Shown here piece after piece: positions 1-7,966 of a stretch of DNA of 53,833 bases. The stretch's first letter is position 1. Each line of letters begins with the position of its first letter. The DNA lies in NCBI GenBank assembly GCA_026552955.1, contig JAPMTS010000009.1, positions 1 through 53,833 of the forward strand, in the 5' to 3' direction. The translations under genes were made by a program, and so were the position numbers. The DNA is from Candidatus Methanoperedens sp. (GTDB lineage Archaea > Halobacteriota > Methanosarcinia > Methanosarcinales > Methanoperedenaceae). Below the pieces are notes generated by a model. It saw only the letters and a list, made by a program, of their open reading frames with translations, had not been told where the DNA came from and searched no databases.

Positions 1-105
1 TGAAACTTTTGATGTTGCTGCCATATAATCTCATTTACATATAGGCATTAATATTATAAAAAGTTTAGGAATACACTATACTTCTCAATACGTTACAGAT
101 AGGTC

Positions 106-690
106 ATGGGGATAAAAGAAAAAATCAAAGAGATAAAGGAAAGTGATAATTTTTGGGCAGGGCTTTTGCGGGATTTCATATTCATGCTAATGGTCTTTAC
201 GATTTTTTCCTCGGTTTCATACATTGCACTGGGACGCTTTTCGCCAATGGTAGCTGTGGAAAGCGTAAGCATGGTACCTCATCTGAAGGTCGGGGATATA
301 ATTTTTATTGAAAGTGCAAACCGAACTGAAATAATAACTTATGGGGAAGGCATGAAAACAGGATATTCATCTTTTGAATATTACGGAAATGTTATTTTAT
401 ACAAGAGAAAAGGAAGTGAAGAGCTGCCACCTGTTATTCATCGTGCCATGTATTACGTGGATAAAGGCGATCCTATGTGGCCTGGAGGACCCGAGGCTCC
501 CTTTGCAGGTTATATTACAAAAGGAGATAATAACAAGACAAATGCATTATATGACCAGCAGGGAAGTATAAGTTACCTGCAGCCTGTCAAGAAAGAATGG
601 GTGATCGGAGTTGCCAGGTTCAGGCCCATACCTCTGTTAGGATGCGTATCTCTCATTGTGAAAGGAAATTTTGCATGTTTTAATACCTAG
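106..690 (+). CDS. Signal peptidase I, archaeal S26B type (copy 1)
   Basis: Membrane-bound endopeptidase that removes signal peptides from secreted proteins. The 194-residue protein has an N-terminal membrane segment at about residues 22-43, then the serine box ESVSMVPH with the nucleophile at Ser55, a VIHRAM box with His112 and a KGDNN box with Asp141. This Ser-His-Asp set fits archaeal and ER-type enzymes rather than the bacterial Ser-Lys dyad. The residue before the catalytic Ser is Val instead of the usual Gly, unlike the second copy. It lies 67 bp upstream of a close paralogue in the same direction, so this is a tandem duplication. Function is inferred from the conserved boxes. Confidence 0.9.
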   Translation: MGIKEKIKEIKESDNFWAGLLRDFIFMLMVFTIFSSVSYIALGRFSPMVAVESVSMVPHLKVGDIIFIESANRTEIITYGEGMKTGYSSFEYYGNVILYKRKGSEELPPVIHRAMYYVDKGDPMWPGGPEAPFAGYITKGDNNKTNALYDQQGSISYLQPVKKEWVIGVARFRPIPLLGCVSLIVKGNFACFNT

Positions 691-757
691 ATGTTTATAG
701 TTTTGTGTTTATAAGGACAAGTTTTAATATATTAGCTGATATTATCTCATTCTGTTT

Positions 758-1339
758 ATGGGTCTAAAAAACATAGTAAAATTTTATAAAGAAAGCGATA
801 GTTTCTGGGCGGGACTTTTGCGGGATTTTCTTTTTGTACTGGTCGTAGTAATTATTTTTGCCTCGTTTTCAAAGATCGCATTGGGATTGTATACACCAAT
901 GGTAGCTGTGGAAAGTGGAAGTATGATCCCTCACATTCAGATAGGTGATATCATATTTATTGAAAGTGCCCAGCGAGCCGAAATAATCACACAGGAAGCA
1001 GGAAAAAAAATGGATTATTCATCTTTTAGCGAATATGGCGATGTCATATTATTCAAACCGCAAGGAAAAGAAGGAGCTACACCAATTATTCATCGCGCCA
1101 TGCATTATGTCGAAAAAGGAAATCCCATGTGGACAAATGGACCTCCTGCTCCGTATGCAGGCTACATTACGAAAGGTGATAACAGTAAAACTAATGCTGC
1201 ATATGACCAGCAGGGAAGTATAAGTTACCTGCAGCCTGTCAAGAAAGAATGGGTGATCGGAAAAGCAATATTTACCAGGATACCGGTTCTTGGATGTATT
1301 TCCCTTATTCCACGAGGAAATCTTGCATGCTTCAAGTGA
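758..1339 (+). CDS. Signal peptidase I, archaeal S26B type (copy 2)
   Basis: Paralogue of the preceding gene with the same architecture: one N-terminal transmembrane segment, canonical ESGSMIPH serine box (Ser55), IIHRAM histidine box and KGDNS aspartate box, 193 residues. The last third (GSISYLQPVKKEWVIG) is identical to copy 1 also at DNA level, suggesting recent duplication or gene conversion, while the N-terminal half has diverged. It has its own short upstream region with an AT-rich stretch. The pair ends convergently against the orc1 gene on the opposite strand, 16 bp away. Confidence 0.92.
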   Translation: MGLKNIVKFYKESDSFWAGLLRDFLFVLVVVIIFASFSKIALGLYTPMVAVESGSMIPHIQIGDIIFIESAQRAEIITQEAGKKMDYSSFSEYGDVILFKPQGKEGATPIIHRAMHYVEKGNPMWTNGPPAPYAGYITKGDNSKTNAAYDQQGSISYLQPVKKEWVIGKAIFTRIPVLGCISLIPRGNLACFK

Positions 1340-1355
1340 ACTGCGAAATAAAATT

Positions 1356-2597
1356 TCAGGCGTATAATTTTGTCTGGTTCGGCGGCCTGAAATCTTCCAG
1401 CGGTTTTAACCTGTAATCCTCAAATAGAACTCTTTTTGTGCTTTCGGAAGGGACGCTCAAAGAGATTTCCTTTGTTCTTCCATATCTTCCTTTACTAACA
1501 ACAGTTGCATTCAGGATTCCCATCATATCAAGCTCGGAAATGAGATCTGTAACCCTTCGCTGTGTCAGGATCTCAATTCCTATCAGTCTGCACATCTGTT
1601 TATAAATATTATAAGCTTCACCTGTCGTGAGATTACTTTCACCATTATATCCAAGAAGAACAACACTCAATAATACAAGTTTAGATTGGCTTGGTAATGT
1701 CCTTACTACTTCCACTATCCTGTCAATCTCGATCTTCTCCTGAGCTTGCTTAACGTGTGCCTCAAGGACTTTACTCGATTTTATTCGTTCTGCAATTTCT
1801 CCGGAAACGCGTAAAAGATCCAGTGCCCGCCTTGCATCACCATGTTCCTGTGCTGCGTAAGCCGCACAAAGAGGGATTACCGTCTCTTCCAGTACTTCGG
1901 GTTTGAAAGCCATCTGTGCTCTCTGGTTAAGAATATCCCTTATCTGGTTGGCATCGTACGGAGGGAAAATTATCTCTTCTTCCCCGAGTGAACTTTTTAC
2001 TCTCGGATCCAGGAATTCTGTAAATTTCAGATCATTTGTTACTCCAATAAGACTGACTTTAGCTTTCTTCAGGTCAGAATTTATTCTGGTAAGATTGTAA
2101 AGCACATCATCTCCTTTGCATACAAGTTTATCCACTTCGTCCAGTATTATTATCGCTATGCGTTTATCCGAGTCAAGAGCACTCTTCAGTTCTGTATAAA
2201 CCTGGTCAGTTGGCCAGCCGGTCATGGGAATGTCCTTCTCAAAATGCCGTGCGATTGATGCAAGCAAACGATATTGAGTATCCACAACTTCGCAGTTGAT
2301 ATATACCACAATGCATGGAACACTATGCATTTCACTCGTTTTTTCAAGTTCTTTCCCTACATGTTTAGCTACAGCAGTCTTTCCGGTACCGGTCTTTCCA
2401 TATATTAAGATATTAGAAGGGGTTTCGCCTCTTAATGCTGAAACTAATATCGTTGCCAATCCTTTTACCTGCTCGTCCCTGTGGGGCAGGTAATCAGGTG
2501 TATATGTCGACCTTAGTACCTCTCTATTTTCGAAAATACTTTCACGCATCAACATGTCTTCGAAAATGCCATTTATTGATGACGTTTTTGTCTCCAT
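1356..2597 (-). CDS. cdc6: Orc1/Cdc6 replication initiator
   Basis: AAA+ origin-binding ATPase of 413 residues that recognises ORB elements and loads the MCM helicase. Seen: Walker A GKTGTGKTAV, Walker B IIILDEVDK, a sensor-1 region around VSLIGVTND, a sensor-2 helix with GDARRALDLL, and a C-terminal winged-helix domain (about 310-400) that contacts DNA. The gene starts next to an AT-rich intergenic region with several ORB-like inverted repeats, the usual archaeal arrangement of initiator gene beside its origin. Full length for the family. Transcription runs away from the origin. Confidence 0.95.
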   Translation of the reverse strand: METKTSSINGIFEDMLMRESIFENREVLRSTYTPDYLPHRDEQVKGLATILVSALRGETPSNILIYGKTGTGKTAVAKHVGKELEKTSEMHSVPCIVVYINCEVVDTQYRLLASIARHFEKDIPMTGWPTDQVYTELKSALDSDKRIAIIILDEVDKLVCKGDDVLYNLTRINSDLKKAKVSLIGVTNDLKFTEFLDPRVKSSLGEEEIIFPPYDANQIRDILNQRAQMAFKPEVLEETVIPLCAAYAAQEHGDARRALDLLRVSGEIAERIKSSKVLEAHVKQAQEKIEIDRIVEVVRTLPSQSKLVLLSVVLLGYNGESNLTTGEAYNIYKQMCRLIGIEILTQRRVTDLISELDMMGILNATVVSKGRYGRTKEISLSVPSESTKRVLFEDYRLKPLEDFRPPNQTKLYA

Positions 2598-2599
2598 CC

Positions 2600-3100
2600 T
2601 TCAGCCTCCTAGAATACTCCAATGGAAGGATAGGGCTTAATACTTATGGTTAATACCCCTCTGTTTCGATTGGACTTGATGATCCAGAGCAACAAAAACT
2701 GAAAGAAAAGATGCCTCCATATATCGATTTGTTCAGGATATCAATGCTTCTGTTCAAGAGGTAAACATGTTATTCTTCTCTTACACCCCATCATTTCCAA
2801 TGGAAAACAGCACAACCTACCCCATTATTTCGTGTGGAGATTTTTTAAAAAACGATTTCATTCTTTTTTTTAAAAAATTTTTTGAAAAACCGATGTGACT
2901 TAGTTACTAACTAACTATATATAAATATTTCTGTTTTAGTTTATTATAAAAAAGAAGTTTAAAAATAAAAAAATTAATCAAAAATTTTTTTAAAATGATC
3001 AATAAAAAATTACAGACAAGAAAAAATTGCCGAAAAAGTAAAAACGAACGCAATCTTAAAAACAAAAATTTCCAGTGGAAACAATAGGGTAGGTTAACAC
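2600..3100. other. Predicted replication origin (oriC) with ORB elements and AT-rich unwinding region
   Basis: About 500 bp without a gene between orc1/cdc6 and a UPF0147 gene. ORB-like elements share a CCCC-N3-TTTC-CANTGGA core: forward copies at 2655-2673 (diverged), 2786-2810 (CCCCATCATTTCCAATGGA) and 2820-2843 (diverged), and inverted copies at 2618-2635 (CTCCAATGGAAGGATAGGG) and 3069-3089 (TTTCCAGTGGAAACAATAGG). Between the inward-facing copies, about 2840-3020 is extremely AT-rich with long A and T runs, fitting a duplex unwinding element. ORB consensus and location beside orc1 are established knowledge; origin function here is inference. Confidence 0.82.
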
Positions 3101-3127
3101 AAAAAATATCTCAAGAAAAATTATGGA

Positions 3128-3409
3128 TCATCGATCAACCGGGATAGATTCCAATTTGCTGGATAATCCCCATATCAATGTTCTCGTATGAATCGGGATG
3201 TTCGGGTCATTACCCATATCATCAAGATTAGAAATCACCATAGCCGCTCTTTTTGACAACGACTGTTTTTCATTTGATAGGACATTTTTCATGCTATCTG
3301 CTGAACGTCTAATATTTCTTGGAACCGAATCATCACCGATGATTCTTTCCAGAACTTCAGTACACTGTTTTATGACTTCACTAGGATTTTCCGACACAGT
3401 TATCACCAC
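3128..3409 (-). CDS. UPF0147 family protein
   Basis: Small acidic helical protein of 93 residues found in most archaea; no biochemical role is established that I know of. The sequence shows the family pattern DDSVPRNIRR...A followed by a conserved SLSKRAAMVISNLDDM segment and NDPNIPIHTRTLIW. It sits on the far side of the predicted origin from orc1 and is divergent from the zinc-ribbon gene that follows, with only a ~65-bp shared promoter region. Confidence 0.85.
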   Translation of the reverse strand: MVITVSENPSEVIKQCTEVLERIIGDDSVPRNIRRSADSMKNVLSNEKQSLSKRAAMVISNLDDMGNDPNIPIHTRTLIWGLSSKLESIPVDR

Positions 3410-3474
3410 GAGGTATAAATATGAAACAAAAACTGTAATTAAGATTATTGCTTGAAAAGACTTTCGGTGATATT

Positions 3475-3873
3475 ATGGTCGAAAAAGATCCAGATGATAA
3501 AATCCAGAAAATAACAAAACTCCTTGAAAAAGGAGGAACAATGCTTGCAACTCATCATGAGTGCGGAGCTCCAATGTTTCGGTATCAGGGAAAGGTTGCG
3601 TGTCCAGTATGTGATTTCCAGGAAAAAAAGGAAATAATTGAGGAAACAGGTAAGACAGAGAAACAACAGTCAGGACAGAAAAAAACAGACCAAAACAGAC
3701 CTGCAGGAATAGAATCCCAATCATTCGATACACCAGCGATCAATAATATGATCCTGAATAAAGTCAGGGAGCTGGCAGTAAGTCTTGAAACCGAAACTGA
3801 CCTTGGAAGAATCAAAGATAAAATGGAATGTATTGAGCAGGGAATAAAGATTTTAAAACTTCTGAAGGATTAA
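3475..3873 (+). CDS. Sjogren/scleroderma autoantigen-1 (p27) family zinc-ribbon protein
   Basis: 132-residue archaeal member of the autoantigen p27 family. An N-terminal zinc ribbon is visible (HHECGAPMFRYQGKVACPVCD, two Cys knuckles), then a charged, Gln/Lys-rich linker, then a C-terminal helix. The ATG at 3475 is preferred over an upstream TTG at 3448 because GGTGAT lies four bases upstream of it as a Shine-Dalgarno match. The stop overlaps the 3' end of the converging methyltransferase gene by four bases. Function is unknown; metal binding is inferred from the cysteines. Confidence 0.82.
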   Translation: MVEKDPDDKIQKITKLLEKGGTMLATHHECGAPMFRYQGKVACPVCDFQEKKEIIEETGKTEKQQSGQKKTDQNRPAGIESQSFDTPAINNMILNKVRELAVSLETETDLGRIKDKMECIEQGIKILKLLKD

Positions 3874-5390
3874 CCTGCAAGATTAACAATTGTATTTCTG
3901 GTAATCAAAAGATTTATTGAAGATTGTTCTTTGTTCTCACGGACAAGGGTGCCATATATCCCGACTATATCCCCATACATAGCATCAATGAGCACCCTGT
4001 TGTTTTCAGTCAGATGGTATGCGGGCATTACCGCATAGCAAGGAATTGAAGTTGTCCCATCGCAGATCTTGAACACAAACGTTTTTTCATCCCCAAGGTT
4101 TCCTGACATGACCGATGCGTTAACATTTATGTGTTTCTTGATATGTTTTTTCAGATTTGAAAGAGCCATAAATTTTCCCTTTACCCTATAAGCATGTTTA
4201 GCAAGCCCATCTTTTCTCATTATTACATAGGAAAATTTCATATCCGTATTTAAGTATCTGTAAGACTCCGTTGTATCTGCGATCTTTTCCATGAAACCAG
4301 GCGCCTTTATGTTCCCAGACTCCTGGAAACTCCAGCAATTGACGCCACTGCAGACTTTTCCCCAGATAAATGAGCATGGACTATAGACATTGAATCCTTT
4401 GTTGATAAGTGCATGCTGGGTTATCCTGAGGGCCTTTGAGTTATCAAGGTCAGCCGGCTCGATGATCAGGAGTGTTGGATTCTTGCTTAATGAAGCAATT
4501 CTTTCCACGACAACAGCGCGTTCATGCGGTGGCGCCTTTAACTCAGCCAGGACATTTGAGAAAATTATAAGATCGGCATTCTTTGGAACAGATGCAGTTT
4601 CTAAAAATGAATGGACAGGTTCATCAATGGTGATATTTGAAATGTCCCCCGTATGGAAATTGGAAGTAAGTTCTTTATAGCATTCTATATTTTGGGATTC
4701 ATGCTCGATCGAACCCATCCTGATATTCATCTTAACATCCATCTTATTCCTGGAATAGATATCCTTCAGTTTCCTGAAGAAATCAAGTGTTCCAAGTGTT
4801 ATCGTCCCGGGACCCGAACCAACATCTATGATGCTCATTTTGTTCATCAGCAATCCAGCCCTGAATAATCCAAGCAGGAGGTACTGGTACTGGCAGAAAT
4901 ACACGGGGAAATGGTAGAGGAGGTAGGATATTATCCTGATCTTAGGATACTTTGTCCCTCCTTTTCCTGTCCAGTATTCCTCTTTCTGCTTAACGATATT
5001 TTCGTGTATCAGTGCTGCTGTTTCGCCTTTGTGCCAGTTCTTCCCGCAGGATTTTTCTATGTAGGTTTCGATCAATTTTTCAATGTGAAGAGGCAATCCC
5101 GGATTCTTAAACTGCGCCTCAAGTTCCCTGACTACAGCTTCATCAGCAGGCAGAGGACTCTTTATAAGTTTAGTGCATGTATAGCCGGCGCCGCAAAAGA
5201 GGTCAAGGTCAAAAAAATGCGGTTTCAGGATAGTGTAGAGCTCTTTTTCATCATATTTCCTGCTCAGGTACTGGTTCATCTCAGGGAGTGAGAACTCAGG
5301 GCGCGAGGAGGCGAGGTATTTGGCGAGGGAGAGGATTTCGGAGTTGAACCCTCTCCCACGGCTAAATCCGGGAGATTCCTCTACGCTCAT
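3870..5390 (-). CDS. Rsm22-like SAM-dependent methyltransferase with transposon-derived N-terminus
   Basis: 506 residues resembling the Rsm22/METTL17 family, which assists small ribosomal subunit maturation. A Rossmann methyltransferase core begins near residue 190 with the SAM motif IIDVGSGPGTITLG; Cys residues in PCSFIWGKVC and GVNCW recall the Fe-S/zinc cysteines of the family; the last ~100 residues look like an OB-fold. The start ATG overlaps the tnpB stop (ATGA). Codons 1-16 (MSVEESPGFSRGRGFN) are encoded by the IS605 right-end hairpin and its terminal GGTTCAA; native protein seems to start after that, at SEILSLAKYL. The insertion therefore replaced the original start and N-terminus. 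Whether the product is active is unknown. Confidence 0.8.
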   Translation of the reverse strand: MSVEESPGFSRGRGFNSEILSLAKYLASSRPEFSLPEMNQYLSRKYDEKELYTILKPHFFDLDLFCGAGYTCTKLIKSPLPADEAVVRELEAQFKNPGLPLHIEKLIETYIEKSCGKNWHKGETAALIHENIVKQKEEYWTGKGGTKYPKIRIISYLLYHFPVYFCQYQYLLLGLFRAGLLMNKMSIIDVGSGPGTITLGTLDFFRKLKDIYSRNKMDVKMNIRMGSIEHESQNIECYKELTSNFHTGDISNITIDEPVHSFLETASVPKNADLIIFSNVLAELKAPPHERAVVVERIASLSKNPTLLIIEPADLDNSKALRITQHALINKGFNVYSPCSFIWGKVCSGVNCWSFQESGNIKAPGFMEKIADTTESYRYLNTDMKFSYVIMRKDGLAKHAYRVKGKFMALSNLKKHIKKHINVNASVMSGNLGDEKTFVFKICDGTTSIPCYAVMPAYHLTENNRVLIDAMYGDIVGIYGTLVRENKEQSSINLLITRNTIVNLAG

Positions 5391-6898
5391 ATAAGCTCTC
5401 TATGGCTCTCATCCGGGAGGATTACAGCATCCATAGCCTCACTTATAATTCGTACAGGATTAACGAGCGAACCGCTCTGGCTCTCAATTCCCTTGAATCC
5501 AAAGCTGGCAGGAGAAACCTTGCCTATCGCAGTTTGTTTCGCCCTTGAAATCGCTTCGCTAAGGATAGATTCCATACCTTGCCAGAGGTCTTTCGCTCCG
5601 GGAAAATCAAGGGCGCTTGTTTCTTTATCCACACATTTTGCCAGAAATGCAGAATACAAGTCCCTCTGCATCCTGATACTATAACAGATATGCCATCGCT
5701 TGCTGAGGGTTTTCTTAACAGCCTGTTCGCAGATATGGCATGTTTGGGATAGTTTCGTTGTCTGTGTAGGAAATTCAAATAAGTAGCCACCAGCATTTTC
5801 AGCTTTTATTTTGAGGCTATTCATGAACATGAAAGGGGCACGCATATTAATTGACCTGCCGTATCGCTTTTGCCAGCCTTTATAAGATACGTTTTCAGTC
5901 TGGATTCGTGTGCCCATTGCTATTATTTCGTTTATGTCTTTTCCGTGAAGGGATTTTCGATGTGCAGCTAAGATTCTATCGGTTTCGGCTAAGTCTTGGC
6001 TTACTGTTTTATACCGATTTGATGTTTTAAACTTCTTCCCCTTCTTAACTGTTCCGTTTTTATTATAATTATCAGGATTGGTTGCCCTTAGTGATCTATC
6101 AAGTTTTCGTTGTAGCTTTCGTTTCTTTTTCTGATCAGGCATTAACTCACTGCAAAACTGTTTCAACATAGCTTTTGTATCTGCAACCATTGCTATTGTA
6201 CCTGTCCCTACATCAAGCCCGATCTCTTCTGCCCCGATCTTGTTTTTCGGGTTCTGGAATGGTGTTCCTTCAAGAATTAATTGAAGATAGAATCTGTTCT
6301 TGCCATTGATCTTTCTTCGGACTATTCTGCAATACTTGAGTTTATGATTTAAGCCATATGTGATTAAATCGTTATCCGGGTCGATGATGCATGGTATTTC
6401 AAGACCAGACCAATAGAGGGCATTGTTCTTGAATATTAATCCGGTTTCGTTGTTTTTTCCTTCCAGAGAATCCATCTGGTTTTTTCCTTTGAATCTTACA
6501 TTCTTTGCCATTCCAAATGCTTTTTTCTGGACGGCTTTGAAGGCTCTTGTTGCTAATTTCTGAGCGATATGAGCGTGAATGTGTTCTTCCATCCAGCTAT
6601 TCCTTATTCCAGTTGCATAATGTTGAATATCGTAATCGGTGAACCCTTCTTTCTTATTGAGTTCATTGAACGCTTTTGTTCGTTCTGGATTCTGTTTACC
6701 GTTAATGGTTTTCGGGAGTTTCTGGATTTCCTGATACTCTTTTGATTGCTGGATAAGTCCAAGTCGCTCCAAGGCTTCCCCTAAACTTGCATGATACAAC
6801 TGCCTTCCTGTATCCAGACGTATAAGTATAGTAGCTTCGTCAGACGATGTGGTTTTTAAAGGCAGTTCTGTTATGAACGATGGAGTTTTTGATTTCAT
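5387..6898 (-). CDS. tnpB: TnpB, RNA-guided nuclease of IS200/IS605 element
   Basis: 503-residue TnpB (OrfB). RuvC-like catalytic acids are visible: Asp229 in IGLDVGTG, Glu335 in IQTENVSYK, and Asp413 in QRDLYSAF. The zinc-finger insert has Cys387, Cys390 (CHIC) and Cys405 but the expected fourth cysteine of the C-x-C or CxxC partner is Ser or Ile in HICYSIRM. All three nuclease residues being intact suggests the protein may still cut DNA, though the missing zinc ligand could weaken it. It overlaps tnpA (ATGA) upstream and the Rsm22-like gene (ATGA) downstream, so it is placed to be translated together with the host gene. Confidence 0.93.
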   Translation of the reverse strand: MKSKTPSFITELPLKTTSSDEATILIRLDTGRQLYHASLGEALERLGLIQQSKEYQEIQKLPKTINGKQNPERTKAFNELNKKEGFTDYDIQHYATGIRNSWMEEHIHAHIAQKLATRAFKAVQKKAFGMAKNVRFKGKNQMDSLEGKNNETGLIFKNNALYWSGLEIPCIIDPDNDLITYGLNHKLKYCRIVRRKINGKNRFYLQLILEGTPFQNPKNKIGAEEIGLDVGTGTIAMVADTKAMLKQFCSELMPDQKKKRKLQRKLDRSLRATNPDNYNKNGTVKKGKKFKTSNRYKTVSQDLAETDRILAAHRKSLHGKDINEIIAMGTRIQTENVSYKGWQKRYGRSINMRAPFMFMNSLKIKAENAGGYLFEFPTQTTKLSQTCHICEQAVKKTLSKRWHICYSIRMQRDLYSAFLAKCVDKETSALDFPGAKDLWQGMESILSEAISRAKQTAIGKVSPASFGFKGIESQSGSLVNPVRIISEAMDAVILPDESHRELI

Positions 6899-7235
6899 TG
6901 AGTATTCTGTTCCTGAATATATTTCTTGATCGTATCACTGCTAACATCGGTTGATACAAAATAAGAATGATTCCATAGAGAGGGAAGTCTTTGATAAGAT
7001 TATGGATTAATATGTTCAGATGGGATGATACAAACAAATGCAAGTGGTCTGGCATGATCTCAAGCGCTAAGATTTCTATGTTCTTCTCTTTTGCTACCTC
7101 ATTTATGATCTGATCAAATCGTATTTTGATGTCCCCTACTAATACTTTCTTCCTTCGTTTCGGACACCAGATAAGATGGTAGTTTATAAGAAATACCTTG
7201 TTTCTTGAATGTTTATATTGGATATATAGAATTAT
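6895..7235 (-). pseudogene. tnpA: tnpA, IS200/IS605 Y1 transposase, frameshifted and internally deleted
   Basis: The open frame from 7235 reads FLINYHLIWCPKRRKKVL and then EIMPDHLHLFVSSH, which are the N-terminal and HUH-motif segments of TnpA (the His pair is in the DHLHL motif). The C-terminal part, LWNHSYFVST and TIKKYIQEQ with the catalytic Tyr, is present but in another frame, reached only after a frameshift near 7000. Roughly 15-20 residues between the two blocks are missing. No convincing start codon exists. The TGA at 6895-6897 overlaps the tnpB ATG. Element cannot supply its own intact transposase. Confidence 0.85.
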
Positions 7236-7549
7236 TCATGACCGGAGGGAAGTTCATTATAAATTCGTTCGGGATCGTCGTATTTTTGTATCAATGATTC
7301 CATTTCTTTTTTACTTAATATCTCATACCCACAACAAGAACAGGATAAATAAGAACTTATCATCTCGTCGTCCGATTGTCTTTTAATCATCTCTTCATAA
7401 TCATGTTTTGATTTTCCAAGCGATTTGGATAATTCGGTGCTACGGGCATAATGCCTTTGTCTTAAATATTCGGCGTACTCTGATTTTTTCGTTTTTATCA
7501 CCTGAAATACAATAATGTTGTTGTTATGTGTATAATTATCTACTACCAT
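7232..7549 (-). CDS. Hypothetical protein with CxCC zinc-knuckle, inside IS element
   Basis: 105 residues, not recognised. The middle is a charged helical stretch (about residues 20-60) and the C-terminal part holds SCSCCGYEIL followed by KKEMESLIQKYDDPERIYNEL, suggesting half of a metal-binding knuckle. It lies between the left-end hairpin and the tnpA remnant and its stop overlaps the open frame of tnpA, so it is either a passenger gene of the element or a host gene caught by it. Coding status is plausible from length and lack of repeats, not proven. Confidence 0.45.
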   Translation of the reverse strand: MVVDNYTHNNNIIVFQVIKTKKSEYAEYLRQRHYARSTELSKSLGKSKHDYEEMIKRQSDDEMISSYLSCSCCGYEILSKKEMESLIQKYDDPERIYNELPSGHE

Positions 7550-7691
7550 AAAATGATGTAGTCGCTGATACTAAGGGGTTCGCTATCCCCACGGCTGAAG
7601 CCAGGGGCTTGCGCTCACCCCTTAATCCCACGATTTGTCATGATCGAATCAAACCGCAGATGAACGCGGATGAACGCAGATGGAATGAATT

Positions 7692-7767
7692 AGAACACGG
7701 ATGACGCTAATGACGTGGATGCGCACGGATCCGTGAAAATCAGCGCAATCCGCGTCATCCGTGTTCT
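7692..7767. repeat. Long perfect inverted repeat (16-bp arms)
   Basis: AGAACACGGATGACGC at 7692-7707 is exactly complementary to GCGTCATCCGTGTTCT at 7752-7767, with a 44-bp loop that itself contains CACGGATCCGTG. The flank 7651-7681 carries GCAGATGAACGCGGATGAA-type short direct repeats. Such CGGATGA/CAGATGAA spacers recur between genes in Methanosarcinales-like genomes; here it fills the gap between the IS left end and a decayed toxin-antitoxin locus. Gap 7550-7966 otherwise shows no gene. Confidence 0.75.
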
Positions 7768-7897
7768 GGTGATCATTTAAGAAACCAGCCTTTGAGCAAT
7801 CAAAATTTAAAAATTTCATATGGTTTCAATGTATGCGGCAAAATACATATAATTCTTGTTGGCTGAATTTTGAAAATCATCAGAAAAGTATTTTTAG

Positions 7898-7966
7898 CCG
7901 CCCCTTGACTGGGGAGTAAAAACCGATGCCAGCAAAATTAACGAATATATTTACACCGAGGATTAA
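7898..7966 (+). pseudogene. C-terminal stub of an antitoxin
   Basis: An in-frame tail of about 22 codons reads DWGVKTDASKINEYIYTED and stops with TAA one base before the PIN-domain gene. Antitoxins paired with PIN toxins commonly end with a similar D-G-K-D-x-KIDEYLY tail, and the position fits. An in-frame TAG at 7895 cuts it off upstream and no start codon or DNA-binding domain remains, so only the toxin-binding tail survives. Identification rests on tail pattern and context. Confidence 0.55.

Larger units (their letters stand above)
5344..7647 (-). mobile_element. IS200/IS605-family insertion element with tnpA remnant and tnpB
   Basis: Reads right to left. The left end is proposed at 7647, just after a TTGAT-like target motif (TTTGAT on the minus strand, 7648-7653), followed by a GC-rich subterminal hairpin at about 7570-7625 containing CGGCTTCAGCCG-like arms. 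The right end has the classic tip GAATCTCCCGG-ATTTAG-CCGTGGGAG and terminates in GGTTCAA at 5344-5350, closely resembling the published 3' scaffold of TnpB omega RNAs. tnpA and tnpB overlap by ATGA. The left boundary is inferred; the right tip is directly visible. Confidence 0.75.

Noticed and set aside
1903-2653. Plus-strand frames across cdc6
   Set aside because: Complement of the Orc1/Cdc6 coding sequence with Walker motifs on the minus strand.
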